Positions 38,918-49,280 of a stretch of 64,000 nt of DNA are shown piece after piece. The translations under genes and the position numbers were made by a program. Source of the stretch: Pochonia chlamydosporia 170 (taxonomy: Eukaryota; Ascomycota; Sordariomycetes; Hypocreales; Clavicipitaceae); the NCBI RefSeq assembly GCF_001653235.2, contig NC_035792.1:3782001-3846000 (forward strand). The letters run 5' to 3'. The notes beneath the pieces were generated by a model. That model did no database searches, was not told the DNA's origin, and saw only the letters and a program-made list of their open reading frames with translations. The first letter of the stretch is position 1. Every line of letters begins with the position of its first letter.

Positions 38918-39385
38918 ATGGGAAAGCCCAAACGCAATGTCCTCGCTGCCGCCGAGGAGACTCTAACCCCTCCTGCGTCCCTCGAACCAAACCAATCTCT
39001 CGTCCGCGTCGTCAAGCCTGAAGGAAACAACTTGTACACCTGCGAGCTGGCCAACAAGAAGACCGTCCTCTTGGAGCTTGCACAGCGCTTCCGAAACACA
39101 ATTTGGATAAAACGCGGTGGCTATGTGCTAGGCGAGCGATATGAAGAGGGTGCCAGCGATACTCGTGCCGATGGAGAGATTGTAAATGTGGTTCGGGACG
39201 AAAAGCTCTGGCGAAAGCAGGCTTATTGGTATGAGATGTCCTGTTGCCTGAGAATTGTCGCGGTGCTGACATTGAACTTTTCACGTAGGCCGAAGGAGTT
39301 TACCAAGAACACCTACGATCTTAGCGACGACGAGGATGACTCTAATGTTGGAAAGATGCCGCCGAGCGATTCCGAAGAAGACTGA
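38918..39385 (+). CDS. EIF1AD-like S1/IF1-type RNA-binding protein
   Basis: Small nuclear/cytosolic protein with an eIF1A-type OB fold, orthologous in style to EIF1AD (implicated in late 40S maturation in animals). Exons 38918-39228 and 39289-39385 give 135 aa. MGKPKRNVLAAAEETL is followed by NQSLVRVVKPEGNNLYTCEL and KKTVLLELAQRFRNTIWIKRGG, the S1-IF1 domain (about 28-95). Then come EIVNVVRDEKLWRKQAYWP and an acidic Ser/Asp-rich tail ending PSDSEED. The exon junction falls inside the YWP motif; reading through the intron gives a different tail that loses the acidic end. In EIF1AD the segment after the OB fold likewise contains a WP motif and an acidic tail, which supports the assignment over canonical eIF1A. 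Confidence 0.85.
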   Translation: MGKPKRNVLAAAEETLTPPASLEPNQSLVRVVKPEGNNLYTCELANKKTVLLELAQRFRNTIWIKRGGYVLGERYEEGASDTRADGEIVNVVRDEKLWRKQAYWYEMSCCLRIVAVLTLNFSRRPKEFTKNTYDLSDDEDDSNVGKMPPSDSEED

Positions 39386-39430
39386 AGATATTTCTGTTAC
39401 ATTTTGAAATACAATTCGTCTGCCGCAAAA

Positions 39431-40855
39431 TCACCTATTCTTCTTTGAGACCTTGGCCGATTTCCGGTCCCCTGATTTGACGGGCTTCGAAGTACCAAAG
39501 TATACCAGTGCTACTGTTATAAGCAGCACATTCACCACAGCTGTGGAGCTGAGGTCGGTACTGGGGAACGTATTCCAAGCCGCTTCTTGAACTGCCCACA
39601 GCAAATACACCACGGGAGTATAAGGCCAAGCCTTCCACAACAAATATGGAGTTGCCCAAGCCAGATAGGCATAAAATTGGTAGTGCAATGACCTTGCAAA
39701 GAGCAACCCAATAACATTGGCTGAAAGGATGCTGGTCATCACAAACTCAGGAGTAACTCGGCTGGAAACCTGCAGTTCCTCTGCCGGTGTGAAAGGGGAT
39801 TGCCCACGAAGCATAGGAGGAATCAGGGATACCAGAGATCGACCAGTTGGCTGCAACCATCGGGCAGTGATGAAAATGAGGAGAGTCAGCGCATGGAGAC
39901 CCAATAGAACAAGGGCAAACTGCTTGCTGAGAAACAATTCTTCCCCCAACATGCGCCAATTGACCGTCCACTCAAACTTGAACTGCCGTGAAAGCTCAAA
40001 CGCCCTGCTCAAATAGCCGTGCCAATTCTTGGCCAAGAACGGAACTGCAATAACGAGCTGCAGCTGCGCCATCAGCCATGCCAGCCGCAGACTGCCACCA
40101 AATCCTCTCCCCAGGAACGAAACTATACCCACGGCTGGCAGGGCAAGCAAAAGTGACATCTTGATTCCCAGTCCCCAGCTGTAGGCCATGGTCCCCAGAG
40201 TCCACTGCCGTCTCTGCAGGAAGAATATAGCGAGCCACAGGAAAAAGGCTGCAAAGCAGTCATTGAAGCACCGAAGGACGAAAACGCTATGAAGACGCTT
40301 CGATAGAATCAGCAACGGGAAAATATACGGCGGCACCTAGCAATCCATTAGTATTCCAACACAACCACGAATCAGGCACACACACCTTGGCCTGCCAATA
40401 GCACAGCATAACCACCGCCAACGTAGCCATGTACAGCACAGCAAACAACTGCTGCGCCAACAGGATATTCTTCCCACTATCCGTCAGGTAATATAGCCCC
40501 GTGTACGTGTACAAATGCGCAGCGGGATACACCAACGGCCCTGTACCCCCCTCCATCTTGGTATAATCTCGTTCTCCGGAGACGAATTGCCCAACCTGCT
40601 CCATGTAGGCGACCCAGTCGATTTCGGTGTCTGATGCCAGGCGACGAGCAGAGATTAGTTCGCCATTATGGACAGTGTCGGCATGTTATGTGGCTGTTAC
40701 TTACATGGTACTTTCCAGATAATCAGGGCACAGAGCACGGCGTCTGCGAGCCACAGCGCCAGGGGAATGAGCTTTGACAAGGCATGTTTACCGTTTATGA
40801 CGTCGAGTGTGAAGCGGACGGCTTGCTTGTGAAGAGGCTCCTCTTGCGGTGCCAT
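39431..40855 (-). CDS. ALG3: ALG3 dolichyl-P-Man:Man5GlcNAc2-PP-dolichol alpha-1,3-mannosyltransferase
   Basis: ER enzyme adding the first lumenal mannose (Man5 to Man6) to the dolichol-linked N-glycan precursor. Exons 40705-40855, 40386-40630 and 39431-40336 give 433 aa. After a polar N-terminus and first helix ([19 protein letters not shown]), the lumenal loop reads [12 protein letters not shown], with the conserved EIDW acidic pair. [24 protein letters not shown] follows, an ALG3 signature. Further helices and [13 protein letters not shown], then [18 protein letters not shown], complete the pattern. The C-terminus ends KKNR, a dilysine (KKxx) ER-retrieval signal. The two introns have clean gt/ag boundaries and keep the frame. 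Its start lies about 300 bp from the stop codon of the D-amino-acid oxidase gene, on the same strand. Confidence 0.94.
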
Positions 40856-41153
40856 TTTTGCCGCTTGTGCATTGGAATTGGGAGTTGAAAGGAACACAAG
40901 GAGCTGTGCGGATGGTTCAGAATCGCGTGGCATTAATTTGGGGAGCTTTCGGGAACGGGGGGCGCTGATTGGTTGGGTGTTGATGGACAGCAAAAGGGCT
41001 AGTTGCATGTGGTTCACTGGCGCAGGATGCCTGTGAATCTGCACTTTCATGTACTTGCTTAAAGCGTGGGGATTACGCACATATGGACAATGCGGCGGTA
41101 TTGTAATTACTTGGGTACCTGTCGGAGAAGCCTCAAGTGCTGCTCGTATTATA

Positions 41154-42497
41154 CTAATTATCCCAAGAGAACAGCTTCGGCTCCCCTTCCAAGCTCTCGC
41201 CCTTCTCCACCCTGATCGCATTCACCAGCTCAACCACGCCTTCAGCACATCCATACGAACCCTGATATCCCCAGCCGGCATGTCCATAGTTATGAACGAT
41301 GTGTGTCCCATCGTCCAGCGTATCCCTTTCGACTCGAACACCAGTCTTTCGATACGGCCTCAGCCCCGCGCTGTGCCTAACGACGCTCAACCCCTCTATG
41401 CCTTTCCCACCTGCAATCTCAGGACATAATTCCACCACACGGCGCATTATGCGCAACGCGATGTTCGGATCCGGCACTGACTCCCAGTTCCCAATGTCAT
41501 ATGTTCCGCCTAGAATAGTACCACCGCCGGCGGGACGCTGCATCGTATACAGAATCTCGGTTATGCCATCCTCCGTGCCTGATGTCGTGATCATGGGGTG
41601 AAACTCATTGCGGACAAGAACGATTTGGCCACGTGCCGGTGCCATTGCTTGGTCTTCCACGCCGCCGAGCTTGAGAGAGGCCAGTCCGGTGGCGTTGACG
41701 ATGATGTCTGCCGGTTTGCCGCTGTGGCTGTAGGATTTCGCCTCCCGGATGTGTGATATGATGGCACGCTTGAGGACGACGCCGTGTTTCAGGCACTGCC
41801 CTACAAGCCATTGGAGGTACATGGCTGTGTTGATGCACACGCTGGTGAATTCGCAGCCGCTGTCATGTCCGTTCGGGAGACTGGCGGTGTCTAGCTCTTT
41901 GTAATCTGGTAGGACTGTCTTGAACCACGCGTCGTGGTCAAACATGGGATCTGCAGGACAAGAGGCACCCTCCATGTCCTTGTTGCGCCTGAAAATGCGT
42001 GAGGCTATGAGAAGAGATTGTAACAATGAGCAAAACCATCTCTTTTGGGTCTATGTGCATTGTACGCCATATGGAAACATGCACGACTTACTTTGGAAGT
42101 GAATGCCTGCTTCAGGAACTTCTTCCGTCAACCGTTTTATTTCAGGCCACGTTCGTCTTTCCCATCTGCTGTTTTCAGCAGTCGACATACTACAGCAACG
42201 TTAGCATCTTGAAGCAACCCGTAAGCCCTCAACGAGAGATCATGTCCTGATGTATACTGGCTGGAGGACACTAACGGCAAAAAGTTGGCCCCCGCCCAAG
42301 GAGAAGCATATTCAATATCGTAATCACCAGGCATATGCTTCGCGATAACGGTCACGGTATTTGCCTTGCTCTTGGATAGCAGCAGAGCCGTCGTGAGACC
42401 GCTAACGCCAGCACTGTTCTATTCATCAGCTCATGCTCAAGAACTGGACACTGGATGGAGAATCAACCTACCCGACAACGACAATCGTATTCGCCAT
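41154..42497 (-). CDS. D-amino-acid oxidase family FAD enzyme
   Basis: Flavoenzyme oxidising D-amino acids (or D-aspartate) to 2-oxo acids, ammonia and H2O2. Four exons, 42472-42497, 42276-42413, 42092-42189 and 41154-42004, give 370 aa. The first exon has only 26 bases and its junction builds the dinucleotide motif VVVGAGVSGLTTALLL. ASPWAGANFLPMS follows (flavin-loop motif of DAO), then WPEIKRLTEEVPEAGIHF. The later NATGLASLKLGGV, GLRPYRKTGVRVE (active-site Arg) and VHNYGHAGWGYQGSYGCA (C-terminal FAD loop) are diagnostic of DAO/DASPO. Most members end in a peroxisomal PTS1 tripeptide. This model ends FSWDN, with no such signal visible and none in a short read-through, so either it is cytosolic or targeting uses another route. 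D-amino-acid versus D-aspartate preference is not decided. Confidence 0.9.
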
Positions 42498-45400
42498 TGT
42501 TGTGTCTTTTTTTTTTTTTTTATAAGGTCTCCTTTGAAGGTACGCGTGTCGCCTTAACCGAAAGGTTGTGGTTAGCTTTGACTAGTTGATAAACGAGTCC
42601 GTTTCAACATAACTGATACGAGATGTTGTCCAAGGCATGAGACGTATGAGTTCTCGGCATGCCGCGGGCGTTGTCCCCCGCATTGTTGGACTGGTGGGTC
42701 GATGCCGGTCCGGATTTCGGCTTAAGCATACCGGAGAGACATATCATATTCCTGCTCATAAGCTGAACACTGCCTGAAGAGTATGATATTTGTTTCATAT
42801 TATGCCCCCGGGGGTTATTGGCGGCCAAGGAGTAGTTGCTACATCTTGATACACGTCAGGAGCTAACTGTCAGTAGCCACTTGTTCTGGCAAATCTTGTA
42901 ATTCACACAATTGGCTTGCCAGCGTATTCAAGTAGGGGATGAAATGTACATGGTATTGATAACTGTTAGTCTGAAGCTCCTCTGGCACATTACAATCCGG
43001 TCTCTGTGTGTAAGAACAACGGTCTGACTGCCGACCAAATAGTGGCGGACCTACTCCGTACTAATTATTGACGTCTAAACTCATCACAATGGTGTATACT
43101 GTGCATTTTATACTTACCGATGCGTCCTTTTCTCCCAGCGAGCTCTTTCTTCAAGTCTTAGTTGCAAGGCGTCAATGGTCCTGACGTCGACGAAAGGTCG
43201 GTTGTTGTGCATGAGCTCATAAATGAACTGTAGAAGAAGCTCGCCTGCAAACCCGGTGATCATGATACAAAACCTAGCAAAGTTTGAGACTATCCGGATG
43301 GTACGTATCATCAAGTGGTCTTCAGTGCTGCCCCTATGAACTGGTCTGGGCATGATTCAAAAATTCTGAGAGCTGTGTTCGCCCATTGAGATCTCCCCAG
43401 GGAGGAGTGGAATTCGCAACACGAAATTGACTTTAAGCCAATCACAGTGGCGTTTCATACTAGTTCAGGCACAGCATTCCAGAGCATTGTGAGAGTTTTG
43501 CCTCAACATAGCCACTTGCCAACATCATTTAAGCCATCACGTTTCAGGCCGGCCATTGTTCTGTTTGCATCTCCCTGAGAGACGAGAGAGAGAAGGCTAA
43601 CCTTATGTTAGATGCGCTGGCGATTCCGGCACTCCGGGCTGTAGATTGGGAAAGAAGGGTGACACATGAGAGGACGGAATATGTGAAGCTGAAAAGTAGT
43701 TTTTTGTTGCTATTTCTGTTGCATCTGAGTTCACTGACCCATGTTCAAGCCTACCAAAGAGTGATGTCAGTTTGCCAGATCGCAAGTGACAAACCCTTGC
43801 CAGAAGAGCTGAAACTACCACTAATAGCACGAAGCCATCTTTGAGCATCTGACGATGCTTTGAAGAACAGGTTTATTGACAAGGTCGGCATGGTACCCCA
43901 CCATGACGTCTGGCGACATGGATTGCTGCTGACTCCCATTTTACCCAGCCACTGAATTGTGCGACTTTGCGGCAACAACTCTCTTTCACAGCCACTCATG
44001 ACGACAGCAGTTGAAGTGCTCCGTAGGTCAAGGGAATACTTCCATGCGTTGGTGGAATGGGTCTTCATGCCACCAGCGGTTGCATCCTGGAGCGCAGAAT
44101 CATGCAGAGGCGAAAGAGAGCGGATCTGCTGCGGAATCACCGATGGTGCTGAACTTGCTTGACGACGGCGCATGTAATAAGAAGCTGGTGAGGCCATTTT
44201 GGCCTAAATCGTCAGCTGGTGTGTCCCAAAAGATGTATCCAGACGGCTGCTTCAGGTTGCTGATGGCTTCCGTCCTTCGTACGTGCACTGATTGAGAAGA
44301 AGTTGGTGGGCTGCCACCGGGAGGGATTATTCTTTGGCCCCTCGCGGTCGGTCCCCTGTGCTTACGTGCCTCTGTAGCTAATGGAGTGCAGATGTTCCTG
44401 CCGTTTCTATTTCGGCTGCTTCCTCAATACGAACCAGGAAGGAACCATTGCGGGTCAGAGCAATTGGCAGTTGGACGATACGAGAACTTGGAAATATTAC
44501 GCATAAATGACCCTCACTAAGATGATAGCATCGATCAAGGGCAATAATGCCAGACGCAGGGGCAAGAAACCAGCAGAAGGAACTTTGCACTAGTGCTGGA
44601 TTCCGAAAAGAAATGAGCTGCATAACGGCCTCCCAATGGCCGTTGAAATAGACGTTCTCCTGCGTTGTGCATTCTGATGTGGCGAAACCTGGGCAGGAGA
44701 CAATTGACAGACGTGAGACAATAGGCAGCCTCTGCTGTGATTAAATGCGCGCTTTGCACCTAGAGCGGACGAAAAGAAATTCAACACCATGCAGGTAACC
44801 TAGGCTCCTCGCCGTAACCATCAAGACAAGCAGTTGATTTCTTGTTGGTTATCCAGGGCAGATGGAGAGTCCAAAACAACCGTCTAGTGGTCGAGACACC
44901 TATCTGAATCAGGGCAAGGCAGCACGGTGTTCATCGACTTGATTCAACATGAAAGTTGTCACCGCAAAAAGCAATCACACTTGCATGTCGACTCTTCGGC
45001 ACCGTAGCCCTTGACATGTTCTCCCTGCATAACAGGCCACCACATAACAGCATAACAAAGACTGAATCCAAAAACAAACCACCTTGCGCTGGACCCAAAT
45101 CAATGCTTGAGAGCTGCCCTAAAAACAGACGCAGAGTTAGGAGGCATCCTAGCCCTTCAGCACGAATCGTGTCTGTCGGAGCAACCGGAGCGGTAGATGT
45201 CAGCAGTCAAGGCAATCACTGGGCATGGCGGCTGCTGAAGTCACAAAAAGTGTCATTTATCTCACACCTCGATCCAAATTGCTCGGTGCCGAGTTTGGAG
45301 TGCGATTGATTTGTTTGTCCAAGAAAGCTACACTCCAGGCAGTCCAGGCGTCACGCTAAGCGGCCGTGGCGAAAGGTGGCGGCACCCTGTGGGATCTATT

Positions 45401-48026
45401 GGAGGGCTTCGCGGATGCTCCCATCGTAGCATCACCCTTCCTCAAGCAAACTGGTGTCGTCACGTTTTCTCGGTATGGTGGACAAAGTCAATTGGCCTTG
45501 TCAACTGCAGCCATCTTTTAGGCGGACCATATGATCCAAGCCGTCATCTGTTTTGGGAAGCTGAGGAAGGACAGAAGCTCGTGTGTCTTGGTAGGCATCA
45601 TTGATCTCTGCTGTGGAAAGGCGGACGGCAGCATGTCGAGTTTGACAACCCTTCAAGAGATGGCGGTGGCTGTCGCCCAAAGTGTGAAATGGTAGCATCA
45701 AAAGCCCGCGACAGCGTTTGCGCCATGCTCCAACAAGCGGGCAATCGACTGTTTGTGTCGTACAATCTGATTTCGGGAAGGGCAGCAGGTGGGTTGAGAG
45801 CGCCAGGACACACCAACAACATCAACGACACACATCTTGCAACAAAAGTTGATGTGCGAGAAGAATCGCCTCCGGTCTGCACGTCACGATTGCAGCTCAA
45901 GAAAGCACACCGTTGCGCCAAATCAGCTAAGCTCAGACGATCGAAACTTCCTAGAATAGATCGGCAGGAATTTGATTTCCGTGACGAGGGCAAGGAGATG
46001 GTCAACTAGTGGCGGAGCATTCCCGTTTCGAAGTAAACAGGCTTGGCTGAGAATCCAGACAATGGGATGACGGGAGAGTACCCATGGGTCTTATGCAGCA
46101 GCACCTGCAGGACAACCCGGCCAAGCAGCTTTGTTGTCCGTATAAAGTGCATGCAGGACAATCAAGGGCGACCATGACCAAAAGAGACCAGGAGGGAGCA
46201 AGGTTCCGATCCAGCTTTTTCGAGCAAGCAACTGGGATACTCAATGATGACCAGACCAGCATCGTCATCTCGGCGTGTTGGGCATCAGCTGAGCCAATCA
46301 GTCCGAATATACATATTGCTTGACAATTTGACATGCAAGACTTGATTCCTCCACATAGATACTGATGGATGGCCAGGAGCAGGTAACATCGCAACCCCCC
46401 CAGTTTCGCGCGTTTATGTCAGTCATTTGCTCGTGGTCTGTGTGTGGTATTGTCCGTCACCGGGTTTAATTATTTGTTGCCCTCCATCCTCTCCCTGTCC
46501 TTTCTCATCTCCCAAGGTTCCACGTTGCTTGGCCTGCCCACCCCGAAGATGCCAGTTTGTGACAGAGCCATGGGCAGGATGGTCGGTTTTGGACATTTGG
46601 AGAGTTGACCTGTTCCCCCTCTTCCGAGCAAAGTTCCCAGATCAGGTGCGCCAGACAGAAAGGTCCCTGGTTTCCTGCTGGCAATGTGCCAAGTAGTTTC
46701 TTCGAGTGGGTTGCGTCTGGGTCTGGTCTGGTTTGTCTGGGTGCCGACGGCTAGGCCGCCATCCGTCATGTCTGGTCTGTCCACCCTTGCGCATCCAAGC
46801 CTCATGCCGTTGGACAACGATAGACCCATGCGGCCGCAAAGAGATAAAATTGCTCAACCAAGTCGGGAATGATTGTGATTTTTGGATGCTTTTGAGTCGC
46901 AGAGCCCAAAGGTGAGGAGGATGAGCGGGTACAAGGATGGGATGTACTCGACCACCAAGACTGCAATAACTGAATACAAAAGCACCAGTACCAAAGTACC
47001 TTTCCGCTCCATGTCCCCATGCATCACTCATTGCATAAAGCAAAGTCAAATGGGCTGCACGGAGTACGCCGTAGACAGGAAGCAACACCATATGATACCC
47101 ATGCGAAGAGGGACTAAAATTGTTCGGACTTGGAGACTTTCCTCATCATGACACAGGCAGGTCATGACGCTCCACAAACTTGATCCATGAGGGGAGAGGC
47201 CGATGGCTTGGTGGGAACCTGAATTCTTTCCTCACGGACTGGTCCCCGTTGCGACTGCTTGTTGTTGGTTCTAGTTGCTGGTGCGGAGGAAGGAACATTT
47301 GAAGAAGCCAGGCAGACCAGACGACTCTTGCCACAAGTTCGAAGTGTGATTGCCTTGTCGCGCTGTGCTCCGTACCATGGCATTGCGGACTAGTCATGTG
47401 TGTTGGCAGTAGGTAGGTACATACAGTATGGCCAGCACAGTATAGAGGTACAGTCGATTGTTTTGGAGTTGCATTCTAGTTTGCTGTCCACCTTGCTGGA
47501 CACCTCTGCCGAAGGGAGCACTTTCACCATTGTGTTTCAACATTGAATTTGGTCTTGGAGACTTGATGATGGAACCAGACCGAACTAGTCTTAGCACAGA
47601 GTGAAGAGTCTCGGTAGTGAGGACATCGAATGGAGAACTTTAGCATGGAGACGACCGGGGGCTACGGGTACTTGACGGGTACGGGCTTGAAGCAAATGGA
47701 GTGACTGGTCAAGACGGAGCTTCCTCTTGGTAGACGATGGATGATGGATGCCCACTCCAGTCGCATCCCAGACTGGAGCATTTGGTTTGATTTGATTTGA
47801 TTTGATTGAATGGATATTGATGTGCCCACTTGGACTTGATTCAATCGACTTTGGCTTCTATTGCACACAAGAGGGTCTGTCTGGTGGCTGGTGGCCATTC
47901 ACTTCCAAGTTCACAGTGCTGGTGCTGCATGTGTCTGCTCCAGCCCAGTCAGATCCAGTCAGGTTTGGTGGCAGTGGCCGGCTGCTCCAGTTTGGTCGCT
48001 CGGGCCTCAGTAGCCCACCCAACATT

Positions 48027-48068
48027 GGACTGACTTGACTGATTGACTGACTGACTGGACTGGACTGG
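48027..48068 (+). repeat. Imperfect GACT/ACTG tandem repeat
   Basis: About 42 bp of GACTGACT- and GGACT-type units, slightly degenerate, in the upstream region of the 730-aa protein gene. Confidence 0.85.
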
Positions 48069-48249
48069 AACCCATCACATCAATTCAATCCATTCTGATC
48101 CTGACCGCCCTGGCATTGCATTGTCTGGTGTGTGGTCCCCTGTCAACCCTGTCCTGTCTTCCTGTTGTCGGTGGATTCAGATTTTGGCCCCAGTTTGACG
48201 GGGCCAAACTTGACCAGACTTCCATGTCAATTATCATTGAGGTCGGTCG

Positions 48250-48277
48250 CTGGTCTGGTCTGGTCTGGTCTGGTCTA
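48250..48277 (+). repeat. CTGGT pentanucleotide array
   Basis: About 5.5 perfect head-to-tail copies of CTGGT, the longest example of a word that recurs as single or double copies through 46.7-48.5 kb and in other long upstream regions. Confidence 0.92.
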
Positions 48278-49191
48278 GTGGAATGACCTCCATGTCCCCG
48301 TTCACCTCATGTTTCTGGTTTAATAGCATTCCGCTCCCGCACCGCCCTCGGATTCTGGTCTCTGGTCTCTGGTCTGCCAAGCTTGCCTGCCCTGCTTGCC
48401 CAGGTCAGTCAGGATTTGGTGCTCCAGTTTGTCAGTCAATCCGTCGCTCAGCCTGGTCAAGTTTGGTCAACTGGTCTGCCAAGTCCCATTTCTATTTCGG
48501 CTTCCTTCTCCCACTTGCAACCAGACTTCGCCCCGTTTGATTCTCGTTCCCTTCCAAGTTCTCTCGACCATCCGGGCAGGCCCAATAACTCTCGTATTCA
48601 CCGATCCGCCCCCGTCTTATTACTCTGCTCCTGTACGACGGACCAAAGCTTACCGGCGCCCTTTTAACCCTTTCCCGAAAGCTCGCAGGTCGTTTTTCAG
48701 CCATATTCTAACGTCTGCTGACCTTTGGGGAACTTATTGGGCCTTGACATTCCACACGCCGCCATATACATCAGTCCGACAGCGCCAGACCACCAAATTC
48801 AGTTCCAGTTGCAGGATCCAGCACTAAATTGAACTGCAACGCCGCACCACTCGCGCCAGCCAGGAACGCCATATAGTTTCTTCACTGCATACCAGACGGA
48901 CGGTCAAGTGCATTTTCTTAGGCACGCTTTTCCCACTGCGCTCGAAACGCGTTGAGCTCAATACCACGCGATCTTGTCCATTTCAGACCGATACTCACCC
49001 GCTGCCTTGGCTGTTTCTCTCAGCTCTGAACAAAACATCTCAGCACCGGGCGCATTCATACCACGAACCGCATCGGCCTTTACCGCGTGACAGAGAACCA
49101 GGTTGTTCACGACTTCGCAGGCGCTTAATGAGTTCTGACTATTGACTGCTTCGAGACTACCACAATGCTCTACGCCGATTTACCGGACCCG

Positions 49192-49199
49192 TATAAAAG
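49192..49199 (+). promoter_or_regulatory. Candidate TATA box
   Basis: TATAAAAG, 82 bp upstream of the ATG of the 730-aa protein gene. If used, the leader would be short and the upstream ATGs at 49128 and 49165 would lie outside the mRNA. Confidence 0.35.
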
Positions 49200-49280
49200 T
49201 ATTGACACATCGACCTTTGTCGTTGCGAACTAGCAAACCGCACATTGACGATTAGCTTCAATTTGAGGAGCCGAGGCACC

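Larger units (their letters stand above)
42498..49280. other. 6.8-kb gene-free region
   Basis: Lies between the D-amino-acid oxidase start (-) and the 730-aa protein start (+). No frame gives a recognisable protein. Contents I can name: a 15-base T run (42507-42521), a TACTCCGTAC word (43052-43061) and a possible single exon with a canonical donor (43118-43353, minus). From about 46700 to 48480 there is a dense field of CTGGT/GACCAG words, including a perfect CTGGT array. An ACTG-type array lies at 48027-48068. Composition elsewhere looks ordinary. Confidence 0.55.

Noticed and set aside
42498..49280. Degenerate transposon filling the 6.8-kb gap
   Set aside because: No transposase or reverse-transcriptase remnants, no terminal repeats seen, and no AT-rich RIP-like composition; only short word repeats.
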